A program made the position numbers and the translations under genes. The notes beneath the pieces are model-generated. The model made no database searches. It had not been told where the DNA came from and worked only from the letters and a program-made list of their open reading frames with translations. A stretch of DNA of 64,000 bases. Source: UBA1724 sp051884615 (GTDB lineage Bacteria > Verrucomicrobiota > Lentisphaeria > Oligosphaerales > Oligosphaeraceae). This document shows, one piece after another, positions 18,627 through 27,980 of the stretch (positions within the stretch are counted from its first letter, which is position 1; every line of letters begins with the position of its first letter). The stretch is taken from assembly GCA_051884615.1 (NCBI GenBank), contig JBJEVT010000012.1:4606-68605 (forward strand). Reading direction: 5' to 3'.

Positions 18627-19141
18627 GGGCGTCCCTCTCTTTGTGCCCCGGGTCCGGGATTGGACTTGCCGGTGATCTCCTCCGGCTGGAAGAGGAGGAA
18701 CTCGGTCTTTTCCAAGGCGCTCTCCGGGGGCATTTCGATCTCCCCGCCCTTGGGGGCGAAATGGGTCAGGAGAATCCGTGCCGCCTGGCGTTTTTCCTCG
18801 CCGTCCGGCAGGAAGCGCATGGTGCCCTGGAGCATCAGGGAGCGGTAGTGGGTGGTGGTGCGTCCGGAGGGCCTGTCCCCGTTGAGAATCACCTTGGCCT
18901 CCCCCTTGTCATGGATGAAGAGGCATGCCCGGGGGGATTGGCGCAGACATTCGATCTTCCTGCCCTCCTTGGCGCAATGGAGAATCAGCGCGGGGGAGTC
19001 CCCGGAGAACCAGGGGGCGTAATGCATGAGGATCCCGTAGGGAAGCCCCTGGTCCACCAGGGCCACGAAGACGGTGTTGTTTTCTTCCAGAATCTCCCGG
19101 AATATCCTCGGGTCGAGGATTTCTCTGTCTTTTCTTCTCAT
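18623..19141 (-). CDS. Pyridoxamine 5'-phosphate oxidase-family flavoprotein
   Basis: The 172-residue protein has the split-barrel FMN-binding fold of the PNPOx/NimA-like group: a helical start (MRRKDREILD...FREILEENN), strands TVFVALVDQGLPYGILMHYAP and ALILHCAKEGRKIECLRQ, then ACLFIHDKGEA. This group (also called pyridoxamine 5'-phosphate oxidase-related) reduces small substrates or nitro-compounds with FMN. The ATG at 19141 is preceded by GAGAG. It opens the helicase operon, coupled to the DUF2293 gene; the functional link is unclear. Confidence 0.75.
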   Translation of the reverse strand: MRRKDREILDPRIFREILEENNTVFVALVDQGLPYGILMHYAPWFSGDSPALILHCAKEGRKIECLRQSPRACLFIHDKGEAKVILNGDRPSGRTTTHYRSLMLQGTMRFLPDGEEKRQAARILLTHFAPKGGEIEMPPESALEKTEFLLFQPEEITGKSNPGPGAQREGRP

Positions 19142-19525
19142 CTCTCTGCCTCTCCGCCAAGGCGCTTGCGCCATGAACCGACCAGGAACAAGGGGAAAAT
19201 ATGTTCGGAACCCGTCATGGCGCGACCGGGCGAACAGGGATAGTGTAAGGCTTCAAGCGCAGTGCGTCCGGGGACAATCCTGGAAATTTTCAGGGGATTT
19301 CCGGAGGGCGGGGAGAAAAAATTCCCGGGAGGGGGATAGGAGCTAATATGATTTGTGGAAAAAAATTATGGGGAAAAATAAAAAACGCAAAGAAATCGTG
19401 AAAGATGACAAAAATAAAAAAGAAAGGGGGCTATAGTATTCTTCGATGTCGGAATCTCCGAAATCTGGAGTGTGTAAAAAAGAACACTTCATGCAACTAA
19501 GATTCTCTAATCAAAGGGAGTTCTA
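19142..19525. other. AT-rich intergenic region, divergent promoters
   Basis: The gap separates divergent genes. Its right half is unusually A-rich for this genome and holds a -10-like TATAGT (19432-19437) after a GGGGGC run, 88 nt before the histone-like gene. No clear -35 is seen. AAAGGGAG before the ATG is a strong ribosome binding site. Confidence 0.5.
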
Positions 19526-19837
19526 ATGGCTGAAAAGAAAGCTGTCAAGACGCGGATTCGCCGCGCTTTCGAGAAAATCATCGCTGACAAGATCACCGCC
19601 AAGTTCGAGGGCAAGGTGAAGGAGAACCAGCTGGCTTCCGCCCTGGCTGTCGTCACCGCCGAGCTTCAGAAGTTGGCTGTGGCCAAGGTCGAGGCCAAGA
19701 AGGCCGCCAAGGCCGCCGAGAAGAAGACGGTCAAGCGTGGTCGCAAGAGCCGCAAGAATCGCAAGCCCTCCGTCCGTCTCCTGAAGCGCTTCACAACAGA
19801 GCAGATCCAGGCGTATCTGGCGAAGCAGACCGAGTAG
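19526..19837 (+). CDS. Small basic histone H1-like protein
   Basis: The 103-residue protein is strongly basic. Residues 1-50 are helical (KTRIRRAFEKIIADKITAKF) and residues 52-80 are Lys/Ala/Arg-rich (KVEAKKAAKAAEKKTVKRGR), like bacterial H1-type tails. It ends with a short helical domain (LLKRFTTEQIQAYLAKQ). Such proteins bind DNA or RNA and compact the nucleoid. A strong ribosome binding site, an AT-rich leader and a strong terminator just downstream suggest a monocistronic, well-expressed gene. A ribosome-associated role is an alternative. Confidence 0.65.
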   Translation: MAEKKAVKTRIRRAFEKIIADKITAKFEGKVKENQLASALAVVTAELQKLAVAKVEAKKAAKAAEKKTVKRGRKSRKNRKPSVRLLKRFTTEQIQAYLAKQTE

Positions 19838-19884
19838 TTCTCCCTCTGCCATGCCCCTCCTCGTCTCCCCTTGCGGGAGAGGAG

Positions 19885-19926
19885 GAAAAAATCCCCCCAC
19901 CCTGTCAAAGGATGGGGGGATTTTTC
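19885..19926 (+). terminator. Intrinsic terminator
   Basis: An AAAAAATCCCCCCA arm pairs with TGGGGGGATTTTT across a short loop, with a T-rich tail to 19930. It ends the histone-like gene and may also act on the minus strand. Confidence 0.85.
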
Positions 19927-20070
19927 TTTTGCCCCGTGGACGGGGAAGCAAGAGGAATCAAAGGGCTGGATGCCCTGGAGGGGCTGGAGAGGCTGGAAAT
20001 TTGGGAATTTACGGGGAGTTTGCCTTCTAAAAAAGCGGCAGCGTCTGTCCGTGTTCCCGCGGCGGCGTCC

Positions 20071-20751
20071 TTACTTCGTGCTTCCCGTGTTTCGTTCCGG
20101 GCAGAGGTCGGCAAGGGGGCAGGCGTCGCAGTGCGGGGCGCGTGCGGTGCAGACGTAGCGTCCGTGGAGGAGGAGATAATGGTGGGCCTGGGGGAGATAT
20201 TCCTTCGGGGTGCGTTTCTCCAGGAGGAGGGAGACTTCTTCCGGGGTGGCGGCGGGGGCGAGGCGTGTGCGGTTCGCCACCCGGAAAATATGGGTGTCCA
20301 CCGCCACCACAGGCACTCCGAAGCCCACGTTCAGGACCACCTTGGCGGTCTTCATGCCCACGCCGGGGAGGGACATCAGGGATGCCATGTCCCGGGGGAC
20401 CTCTCCTCCGAATTCCTCCTCCAGTTTTCGGCAAAGTCCCATGATGGCGCGGGACTTGTTGCGATAGAGTCCGATGGTGCGGGTGGCCTCCCGGAGGGCG
20501 TCCTCCCCCCATTCCAGAAAGTCCCGTGGGGTCTTGCGGAGGGGGAAGAATGTCCGGGTGGCCTGGTTCACGGAGCGGTCCGTTGCCTGGGCGGAGAGCA
20601 CCACAGCCACCAGAAGCTGGAAGACGTTGCCGTATTCCAGCTCCGGCCTGGGGTCGATGACCGCCGCCAGGCGTCGGAACAGCTCCTGGGCGTCCCGCTT
20701 GTTCAGGGGGCGGGGGAGGGCATGCTTTCGGGGGGAGTCGGGGGCGGGCAT
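20071..20751 (-). CDS. nth: Endonuclease III
   Basis: This 226-residue DNA glycosylase/AP lyase removes oxidised pyrimidines in base excision repair. LLVAVVLSAQATD is the family opening. The helix-hairpin-helix LPGVGMKTAKVVLN contains the catalytic Lys, and VDTHIFRVANR the catalytic Asp. The C-terminal [4Fe-4S] cluster is bound by CTARAPHCDACPLADLC (C-x6-C-x2-C-x5-C). Only 2 nt separate it from the ettA stop, so the two are co-transcribed. Confidence 0.97.
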   Translation of the reverse strand: MPAPDSPRKHALPRPLNKRDAQELFRRLAAVIDPRPELEYGNVFQLLVAVVLSAQATDRSVNQATRTFFPLRKTPRDFLEWGEDALREATRTIGLYRNKSRAIMGLCRKLEEEFGGEVPRDMASLMSLPGVGMKTAKVVLNVGFGVPVVAVDTHIFRVANRTRLAPAATPEEVSLLLEKRTPKEYLPQAHHYLLLHGRYVCTARAPHCDACPLADLCPERNTGSTK

Positions 20752-20753
20752 GG

Positions 20754-22421
20754 CTAGAAGGTGCGGTATTTCTCCCGGCGATGGGCGAAGCCGCTTTCCG
20801 AGGTGAGATACTTGGCTTCGTAGTCCGCGAAGTTGCCGGGGAACCAGACCAGTTTTCCGTCTCCTTCAAAGAGGAGAAGATGAGTGCAGATACGATCCAG
20901 GAAATAGCGGTCATGGCTGATGACCATGGCGCATCCGGTGAAGTTGCGGATGGCGTTTTCCAGCACCCGCATGGTGTTCACATCCAGGTCGTTGGTGGGT
21001 TCGTCCAGCAGCAGGAAATTGCCGCCCCGGCGCAGGAGTTTGGCAAGATGGACCCGGTTGCGTTCGCCTCCCGAGAGCTGGCCCACCAGCTTCTGCTGGG
21101 CGGGACCCCGGAAATTGAATTTGGAGACGTACGCCCTGCCGTTGATGCTCTTGCCGCCCACCAGGAGATTTTCCTGGTCGTCAGTGATTTCCTCGTAGAC
21201 GGTGCGGGAATCCACCAGTTCGTCCCGGTTCTGGTCGATGTAGGAGAGTTCCACGGTGGAGCCCAGCTGGATGGCGCCGGCATCCGGCTTGTCCAGTCCC
21301 ATGATCATGCGGAAGAGGGTGGTTTTTCCGGTGCCGTTGGGGCCGATGACGCCCACCACGGCGCCGGGGGGGACGGTGAAGGAGGCGTCCTGGATGAGGG
21401 GCGGGCGTCCCGGGAATGCCTTGGTGAGCCCCTCCACGGAGAGGACCTTGTCTCCCAGGCGGGCGCCCGGGGGGATCTGGATGGTCAGGTCGTCCCGTTC
21501 CAGTTCGAAGCTTTGGGCGGCCAGTTCCTGGTAGCGGGTGATTCTTGCCTGGTTTTGCTTTTGCCGGGCGGCGGGGGTGGAGGAGATCCACTCCAGTTCC
21601 CGTGCCAGGAGTTTCTGGCGGGCGCTCTCCTTCTTCTCCAGCTGCCGGAGGATTTCCTGTTTTTGCTTCAGCCAGGAGGAGTAGTTGCCCTCGAAGGGGA
21701 TGCCCCGGGTGTTTTCGATTTCCAGAATCCACTTGGTGATATGGTCCAGGAAATAGCGGTCGTGGGTCACGATGATGACGGTGCCCGGGTATTCCCGGAG
21801 GGCCTGTTCCAGCCAGGCGATGGTTTCGGCGTCCAGGTGGTTGGTGGGTTCGTCCAGGAGGAGGAGGTCGGGTTTGGCCAGGAGGGCCTTGCAGAGGGCC
21901 ACCCGGCGTTTTTCGCCGCCGGAGAGTTTGGTGACATCGGCGTCGTCGGGGGGGAGGACGAGGGCGTCGCTTGCCACGTCCAGGAGGTGGTCCAGGTTCC
22001 AGCCGTCCAGCCGGTCGATTTCATTTTGGAGGAAATCGAATTCGTCGTTGAGCTTGTCGGTTTCCTTTTGGGAGAGGTCGGGGTCTCCCATCTTTTCCAT
22101 GACCTGGTCGTAGCGGTCGATGAGGGCCTGGATGGGGGCCATGGCCTCCTCCAGATTCTGCCGGACATTCTTTTCAGGATTGAGGCGGGGTTCCTGGGGC
22201 ACCAGCAGCACCCGCATTCCCTTGGTGATGGTGGCGGTTCCCAGAATTTCCTTGTCCTCCCCCGCCATGATCCGCAGCAGCGTGGATTTTCCGGCACCGT
22301 TGTCGCCCACGATGCCGATTTTGGCGCCCAGGAAGAAGGAGAGGTTGAAGTTCTGGAGAATCGGCTTGTCCCCGTAGAATTTGGACATGCCGAGCATTTG
22401 GAAGACGAATTGCGGGGCCAT
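20754..22421 (-). CDS. ettA: EttA-type ABC-F translational ATPase
   Basis: The 555-residue protein has two ATPase domains on one chain and no membrane segment, the ABC-F pattern. Walker A motifs are GDNGAGKSTLLRIM and GPNGTGKTTLFRM; signatures LSGGEKRRVALCKAL and LSGGERNRVHLAKLL; both Walker B segments read DEPTN(H/D)LD. The linker is rich in charged residues, and length and end (GFAHRREKYR) match EttA. The protein gates the first peptide bond on the ribosome according to ATP level. It is co-transcribed with nth. Confidence 0.95.
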   Translation of the reverse strand: MAPQFVFQMLGMSKFYGDKPILQNFNLSFFLGAKIGIVGDNGAGKSTLLRIMAGEDKEILGTATITKGMRVLLVPQEPRLNPEKNVRQNLEEAMAPIQALIDRYDQVMEKMGDPDLSQKETDKLNDEFDFLQNEIDRLDGWNLDHLLDVASDALVLPPDDADVTKLSGGEKRRVALCKALLAKPDLLLLDEPTNHLDAETIAWLEQALREYPGTVIIVTHDRYFLDHITKWILEIENTRGIPFEGNYSSWLKQKQEILRQLEKKESARQKLLARELEWISSTPAARQKQNQARITRYQELAAQSFELERDDLTIQIPPGARLGDKVLSVEGLTKAFPGRPPLIQDASFTVPPGAVVGVIGPNGTGKTTLFRMIMGLDKPDAGAIQLGSTVELSYIDQNRDELVDSRTVYEEITDDQENLLVGGKSINGRAYVSKFNFRGPAQQKLVGQLSGGERNRVHLAKLLRRGGNFLLLDEPTNDLDVNTMRVLENAIRNFTGCAMVISHDRYFLDRICTHLLLFEGDGKLVWFPGNFADYEAKYLTSESGFAHRREKYRTF

Positions 22422-22677
22422 GGGCGGGAAAAGAGGGAGGGGATGGGAGGGGAAGGGGACAATTTTTAGGGAATCGGCGGCCCGGGGAAGGGGAAAACCT
22501 CCCTCCCGGCATTATGGTTAGGCCGATTTCCCCACGGCGGTGGCGCAGGGCGAAGCCGACGCCCGTTTTTTTCCCAGGGAGGGGAGGGGGTCGTCTCCTG
22601 GAATCCGCATAATGTAGCCCCTGCCACGCCTTCCCCCGGAGGGCCGCCCCGTTCCCGAACCCACCCGAGTCCCGTCT

Positions 22678-23661
22678 ATGTCCGATCGCCTGAACCAGAC
22701 CCGTCACTCCCTGGAAACGCTCCGCGCCGAACTCTCCAAGGTCTTCGTGGGGCAGAACGAGGCCGTGGAGCAGATCCTCGTCGCCCTGCTTGCCGGCGGG
22801 CACGCCCTGCTGACGGGCGTCCCCGGGCTGGGCAAGACCAAGCTGGTGAAGAGCCTCTCCCGCCTCCTGGGACTCTCCTTCCGGCGCATCCAGTTCACCC
22901 CGGATTTGATGCCCGCCGACATTCTGGGCGGCGAGATTCTGGAGGAGGAGCCGGAGAGTGGCAGACGGCGTTTCCGCTTCCTGGAGGGGCCGGTCTTCTC
23001 CCAGTTTGTGCTGGCGGATGAAATCAACCGCACGCCTCCCAAGACCCAGGCCGCCCTGCTGGAGGCCATGGGAGAGCGCCAGGTGACCTCCGGCGGCGCC
23101 ACCCGTCCCCTTCCCGCCCCCTTCTTCGTGCTGGCCACCCAGAATCCCCTGGAGCTGGAGGGGACCTATCCCCTGCCGGAAGCCCAGCTGGACCGCTTTC
23201 TGCTGGAGGTGGTGATGGAGTATCTCACCGCCGCCGAGGAAGTCCGCATGGTGGCGGAGACCACGGGCGCGGCGGAGCCGGAGTTGTCTCCGGTGTTGTC
23301 GGCGGGAGCATTGCAGGAGATGCAGGCGTTGTGTCGGGAGATTGTGGCTCCCCAAGGCATTTTGGAGGAGGCGGTGTGGCTTTGCGGCGCCACCCGTCCC
23401 CAGGCTCCCCATGCCTTGCCCCATTTCAAGGAATACGGGAAATGGGGCGCGGGCAGCCGTGGGGTGCAGTCCCTGGTGATGGCGGGCAAGGCCCGGGCGA
23501 TGTTGCAGGGCCGTGGCAATGTGAGCCACGAGGATCTGGTGGCGTTGCTCAAGCCGGTGTTGCGTCACCGTCTCATTCTCAACTACCGCGCGGCGGCGGC
23601 GGGGGTCACCGCCGACTCCCTTCTGGCGGAACTGGGCAAGGCCGCCGAACGCTTCCAGTAA
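22678..23661 (+). CDS. MoxR-family AAA+ ATPase
   Basis: This 327-residue ATPase has Walker A GVPGLGKTKLVKSL, Walker B VLADEINRTPPKTQAALLEAM and sensor segment FFVLATQNPLELEGTYPLPEAQLDRF, all typical of MoxR. MoxR proteins usually act as chaperones with a DUF58/VWA partner; none is present nearby, so its client is unknown. The next gene, metF, follows after 66 nt. Confidence 0.93.
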   Translation: MSDRLNQTRHSLETLRAELSKVFVGQNEAVEQILVALLAGGHALLTGVPGLGKTKLVKSLSRLLGLSFRRIQFTPDLMPADILGGEILEEEPESGRRRFRFLEGPVFSQFVLADEINRTPPKTQAALLEAMGERQVTSGGATRPLPAPFFVLATQNPLELEGTYPLPEAQLDRFLLEVVMEYLTAAEEVRMVAETTGAAEPELSPVLSAGALQEMQALCREIVAPQGILEEAVWLCGATRPQAPHALPHFKEYGKWGAGSRGVQSLVMAGKARAMLQGRGNVSHEDLVALLKPVLRHRLILNYRAAAAGVTADSLLAELGKAAERFQ

Positions 23662-23727
23662 AGCGTCATCCCCTGCCTTCCCCCTTCGTCCCCGGCACGG
23701 GGCAACCCTCTGATTTTCCGTTCCTCC

Positions 23728-24606
23728 ATGAAACTCGCCACTCTTCTCCAGCAGCCTCGGCGAAGCCTCTCCTTCGAGGTCTTCCCCCCCAAGACCAGCA
23801 CCGTCTTCGCCAGCATCCAGAAGGCGACCTTCGCCATCGCCCGGCAGAAGCCCTCCTTCATCAGCGTCACCTACGGGGCGGGGGGCGGCACCAGCGCCTA
23901 CACCCTGGAGATGGCGCGGGAGATCCAGGACCAGTTCCAGGTGCCGGCATTGGCGCACCTCACCTGCGTCTCCTCCAGCCGGGAGACCGTGGCGCGGCGC
24001 ATCCGGGAGATCCAGGCGGCGAGCCTGGAGAACGTCATGGCGCTGCGGGGGGATTTGACGCCGGAGCTGGAGGCGTCGGACCGGAGCCAGTGGTGCTATC
24101 ATCATGCGGTGGAGCTGGTGCGGGAGATCCGGAGCCTGGCCCCGGAGCTGTGCATCGGCGGCGCCTGCTATCCGGAGGTGCATCCGGAATCCCCCAACCA
24201 GCGGGAGGACATCGCCCGTCTGAAGGAGAAGGTGGAGGCGGGATGCGAGTTCCTCACCAGCCAGATGTTTTTCGACAACAACCTGTTCTACAATTTCCTC
24301 TATAAGATCCGGGAGGCGGGGATTCTGGTGCCGGTGCTTCCGGGCGTCATGCCCATCACCAAGGCCAGCCAGGTGGAGCGCGCCATTCGCCTCTCCGGCT
24401 CCTTCATGCCCCAGCGCTTCAAGAGCCTGGTGGACTGCTTCGGGGAGAATCCGGAGGCCATGCAGCAGGCCGGCATCGCCTACGCCACCGACCAGATCAT
24501 CGACCTCTTCGCCAACGGCATCCACCACGTCCACGTCTATTCCATGAACAACCCCGCCGTCGCCGCCAAGATTCTGGAGAATCTCTCCCGTATTCTGGAG
24601 AAGTGA
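23728..24606 (+). CDS. metF: Methylenetetrahydrofolate reductase
   Basis: This 292-residue flavoprotein reduces 5,10-methylene-THF to 5-methyl-THF, the methyl donor for MetH. SFEVFPPKT near the start holds the catalytic Glu, FISVTYGAGGGTSAYTLEM the folate site, and LTCVSSSRETV and ALRGD are further MetF signatures. A later GCEFLTSQMFFDN segment belongs to the FAD barrel. It heads a three-gene set with the MetH reactivation domain and MetH. Confidence 0.96.
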   Translation: MKLATLLQQPRRSLSFEVFPPKTSTVFASIQKATFAIARQKPSFISVTYGAGGGTSAYTLEMAREIQDQFQVPALAHLTCVSSSRETVARRIREIQAASLENVMALRGDLTPELEASDRSQWCYHHAVELVREIRSLAPELCIGGACYPEVHPESPNQREDIARLKEKVEAGCEFLTSQMFFDNNLFYNFLYKIREAGILVPVLPGVMPITKASQVERAIRLSGSFMPQRFKSLVDCFGENPEAMQQAGIAYATDQIIDLFANGIHHVHVYSMNNPAVAAKILENLSRILEK

Positions 24607-24622
24607 GGGCGGCCCATTCCCG

Positions 24623-25324
24623 ATGCCCATTCCCATTCGCCGCATCGTCCTTGAGCTCCCGCCGGTCTCCCACCGGGAAGTCCTGCGCTATGCCCGGGCG
24701 GGGGGGCAGCCCGAGGAGCGTCTCCTCCAGGAGGTCCGGCGGCTGTCGGAGGAGACCGCCCCCCTGCTGACGGGGCGGGTCTGCTACGGGGAGACGGAAG
24801 TCTCCCTCGCCCCTCCCAGGGTGGAATGTGGGGATGCCCTGTCCATGGAGTCCCGGGATCTCTGCCGCAACCTGCGGGGATGCGTCCGGGTGGTGCTTTT
24901 CGCCGCCACCATCGGTCTGGAGCTGGACCGCTGCATCGCCCGGGAGGGACGCCTCTCCCCCCTGCGGGGACTTCTCCTTCAGGCCCTGGGCGCGGAGCGC
25001 ATCGAGGCGCTGTGCGACGCCTTCTGCCAGCGGATGGAAGAGGAGATGGCGCTCCGGGGGCTCCATTCCCGCCCCCGCTTCAGCCCCGGCTATGGCGACC
25101 TGCCCCTGGAGACCCAGCGCCCCCTGCTGGCGCTGCTGGACGCCTCCCGGAAGATCGGGGTGGCCCTGAACCAGAGCCTCCTGATGAGCCCTTCCAAATC
25201 CGTCACGGCCCTCCAGGGCTTCGGCCCGACTCCCTTCTGCCCCCATCCCGGGGAGGCGTCGGCGTCCCGGGGATGCGACGGCTGTTCCCGGAGAGAGACG
25301 TGCCTCTACCGGCGGACGCCCTGA
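24623..25324 (+). CDS. Stand-alone MetH reactivation-domain protein
   Basis: This 233-residue protein corresponds to the C-terminal AdoMet-binding activation domain of MetH, here as a separate gene. The block RFSPGYGDLPLETQRPLLAL, then IGVALNQSLLMSPSKSVTAL matches the family signature. Its C-terminus adds a short Cys-rich tail (CDGCSRRETC). The protein would reductively remethylate oxidised cob(II)alamin on MetH. It lies 16 nt after metF and 43 nt before the shortened metH. Confidence 0.92.
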   Translation: MPIPIRRIVLELPPVSHREVLRYARAGGQPEERLLQEVRRLSEETAPLLTGRVCYGETEVSLAPPRVECGDALSMESRDLCRNLRGCVRVVLFAATIGLELDRCIAREGRLSPLRGLLLQALGAERIEALCDAFCQRMEEEMALRGLHSRPRFSPGYGDLPLETQRPLLALLDASRKIGVALNQSLLMSPSKSVTALQGFGPTPFCPHPGEASASRGCDGCSRRETCLYRRTP

Positions 25325-25367
25325 CTCTCCCTCCTCCCTTTCCCTCCCCCGGCACCTTTCCCCCACG

Positions 25368-27803
25368 ATGCATTTCCTCGATTTTCTCAAAGACCATATT
25401 GTCTTCCTGGACGGCGGCATGGGCACCCTCCTGCAGGCCGCCGGTCTCCAGCCCGGCGAATCCCCCATGGAATGGACCCTGACCCATCCCGGGGAGGTGA
25501 CGGGGATTCACCGGCGCTATTTCGATGCCGGCGCCCATGTGGTCTCCTCCAACACCTTCGGCGCCAATCTTCTCCATTATTCCCGGGAGAAGCTGGCGGT
25601 CCTGGTGGAGGAGGCGGTGGCCCATGTCCGGCAGGCGCGGGAGGAGTCGTCGGGAAGCCAGCCCAAGTTCGTGGCATTGGACGTGGGGCCCACGGGGCGC
25701 CTCCTGAAGCCCTACGGGGACTATGATTTCCTGGAGGCGGTGGAGTGCTTTGCGGAGACGATCCGCCTGGGCGCCAAGGCGGGGGCCGACCTGATTTTCA
25801 TCGAGACCATGAACGACTGCTACGAGACCAAGGCGGCGCTCCTGGCGGCCAAGGAAAACTCCTCCCTCCCGGTGCTGGTCTCCAACGCCTACGGCGAGGA
25901 CGGCAAGCTGATGACCGGGGCATCCCCCGCCGCCATGGTGGCCATGCTGGAGGGCATGGGGGCGGACGCCATCGGCGTGAACTGCTCCCTGGGGCCGGAA
26001 GCCCTGGCCCCCGTGGTGGAGGAATATCTCGCCCACGCCTCCGTGCCCGTGCTCTTCGAGCCCAATGCGGGCATGCCCCATGTGGAGGATGGGCGCACCG
26101 TCTACGACATCGGGCCAGAGCCCTTCGCCGCCTCCGTGTCCCGCCTGGTGGCCCGGGGCGTCCGTCTGGCCGGCGGCTGCTGCGGCACCACCCCGGAGCA
26201 TATCCGCGCCGTGACGGAGGCCTGCGCCGCCATCGCCCCGGTTCCCGTGGTGCCCAAGGAGGAGACGGTGGTCTCCTCCTATGCGGCGGCGGTCTCCTTC
26301 GACAACGCCCCCGTCCTCATCGGGGAGCGCATCAACCCCACCGGCAAAAAGCGGTTCAAGCAGGCTTTGCGGGAGGGGGACATGGGGTATCTCCTCCAGG
26401 AGGGGCTGCGGCAGCAGGAGATGGGCGCCCACATCCTGGACGTGAACGTGGGGTTGCCGGAAATCGACGAGCCCTCCATGCTGGAGCGCACCGTCTGCGA
26501 GCTCCAGGCCGTCTTGCCTCTGCCCCTGCAGATCGACACCTCCGACCCGGTGGCCATGGAGCGGGCCATGCGCCTCTACAACGGCAAGCCCATGGTGAAC
26601 TCTGTCAACGGCAAGCAGGAGAGCATGGACGCGGTCTTCCCCCTGGTGCGGAAATACGGCGGCGTGGTGGTTGCCCTGACCCTGGACGAGAAGGGGATTC
26701 CCCAGGATGCCCAGGGCAGGGTGGACATCGCCTGGCGCATCCTGAAGGAGGCGGAGAAACACGGGATTTCCCGGAAGGATCTGGTCTTCGACACCCTGAC
26801 CATGACCATCTCCTCCGAACCCCAGGCCGGCAACGTGACCCTGGAGGCCGTGGAGCGCATCCGCAGGGAGCTGGGATGCCATACCTCCCTGGGCGTCTCC
26901 AACGTCTCCTTCGGACTGCCCTGCCGGGAGGTGCTCAACGGCGCCTTCTTCTCCCTCGCCCTGGCCCGGGGACTCTCCGCCGCCATCATGAACCCCCACT
27001 CCCAGGAAATGCGAAAGGCCTACTACGCCTTCCGCGCCCTGACGGGACGGGATGAAAACTGCCTGGACTATCTCCGGCAGGCCCCCAGTCTGGCTCCCGC
27101 CGCCGCCGCCCCCGGAAGCGGGACGGCGGCGCCCCAGGCTCCCGCAGGGCAGGGCGAGCCCGCCGCCGGGGATTCCCTGGCGCAGGCGGTGAAGAACGGG
27201 CTGAAGGAACAGGCCGGCTCCCTGGCGGTGAAGCTGCTGGGGGAGGGCGCGCCCCCCATGGAGCTGGTGCAGAAGGAGCTGATTCCCGCCCTGGACGAGG
27301 TGGGCGTCCAGTTCGAGGCGAAACGGGTCTTCCTTCCCCAGCTCCTCATGAGCGCCGAGGCCGCCAAGGCCGCCTTCGAGGCCGTGAAGGCATACCTCCG
27401 GGAACACCCCGGACAGAAGTCCCGCCCCCAGGGAGACTTCGTCCTGGCCACCGTCCAGGGAGACATCCATGACATCGGCAAGAACATCGTCCGGCTGCTG
27501 ATGGAGAACTACGGCTTCCAGGTGTGGGACCTGGGAAAGGACGTGCCTCCCGAGGACATTGTGGAGGAAACCCGCCGCCGCCACGCCCCCCTGGTGGGAC
27601 TCTCCGCTCTCATGACCACCACCGTCCCCGCCATGGAGCGCACCATTGTCCTGCTCCGGGAGAAGGCCCCCTGGGCAAAGGTGGTGGTGGGCGGCGCCGT
27701 CCTCACCGAGGAATACGCCCGGCAAATCGGCGCGGATTTCTACGCCAAGGACGCCATGGAAACGGTGCGATACGCCCTCGCCATGAAGACCCCCGCCCCC
27801 TGA
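25368..27803 (+). CDS. metH: Cobalamin-dependent methionine synthase without reactivation domain
   Basis: The protein is 811 residues against about 1,200 for full MetH. Residues 1-290 are the homocysteine barrel, with zinc ligands in NCSLGPE and GGCCGTTPEH. Residues about 300-565 are the methyl-THF (pterin) barrel (LIGERINPTGKKRFKQAL). After an Ala/Pro-rich linker, residues about 600-811 are the B12 modules, with GDIHDIGKNIV (D-x-H-x-x-G, the cobalt-ligand His). The reactivation domain is absent and is supplied by the gene just upstream. Together with metF it closes the methyl cycle. Confidence 0.96.
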   Translation: MHFLDFLKDHIVFLDGGMGTLLQAAGLQPGESPMEWTLTHPGEVTGIHRRYFDAGAHVVSSNTFGANLLHYSREKLAVLVEEAVAHVRQAREESSGSQPKFVALDVGPTGRLLKPYGDYDFLEAVECFAETIRLGAKAGADLIFIETMNDCYETKAALLAAKENSSLPVLVSNAYGEDGKLMTGASPAAMVAMLEGMGADAIGVNCSLGPEALAPVVEEYLAHASVPVLFEPNAGMPHVEDGRTVYDIGPEPFAASVSRLVARGVRLAGGCCGTTPEHIRAVTEACAAIAPVPVVPKEETVVSSYAAAVSFDNAPVLIGERINPTGKKRFKQALREGDMGYLLQEGLRQQEMGAHILDVNVGLPEIDEPSMLERTVCELQAVLPLPLQIDTSDPVAMERAMRLYNGKPMVNSVNGKQESMDAVFPLVRKYGGVVVALTLDEKGIPQDAQGRVDIAWRILKEAEKHGISRKDLVFDTLTMTISSEPQAGNVTLEAVERIRRELGCHTSLGVSNVSFGLPCREVLNGAFFSLALARGLSAAIMNPHSQEMRKAYYAFRALTGRDENCLDYLRQAPSLAPAAAAPGSGTAAPQAPAGQGEPAAGDSLAQAVKNGLKEQAGSLAVKLLGEGAPPMELVQKELIPALDEVGVQFEAKRVFLPQLLMSAEAAKAAFEAVKAYLREHPGQKSRPQGDFVLATVQGDIHDIGKNIVRLLMENYGFQVWDLGKDVPPEDIVEETRRRHAPLVGLSALMTTTVPAMERTIVLLREKAPWAKVVVGGAVLTEEYARQIGADFYAKDAMETVRYALAMKTPAP

Positions 27804-27825
27804 GCCCGGGTTTTTCCTCCATTCT

Positions 27826-27925
27826 TGCACAAATGACTTCGCAAAATGACGGAACGCCACTATATTCTGGAAAAATTTTGAGCAAATGACCATTCTTGGA
27901 TTTTCGTTTGGTCAAAATTTTGCTC
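27826..27925 (+). promoter_or_regulatory. Repeat cluster and promoter before the DeoR gene
   Basis: Related elements occur four times: GCACAAATGAC (27827-27837), GCAAAATGAC (27841-27850), GCAAATGAC (27882-27890) and an inverted copy GGTCAAAATTTTGCTC (27910-27925). A -35-like TTCGCA (27838-27843) and -10-like TATATT (27861-27866), 17 bp apart, lie among them. The arrangement suits an autoregulated operator for the DeoR-type protein. Confidence 0.5.
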
Positions 27926-27980
27926 GATTCCCCGTCGTTTCCCGTCTTACCTTTGGCGTCTTGCCCTGGCCTTGCCTTCC

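Noticed and set aside
23662..23727. Riboswitch (SAM or cobalamin) before metF
   Set aside because: The 66-nt gap is too short and shows no conserved core.
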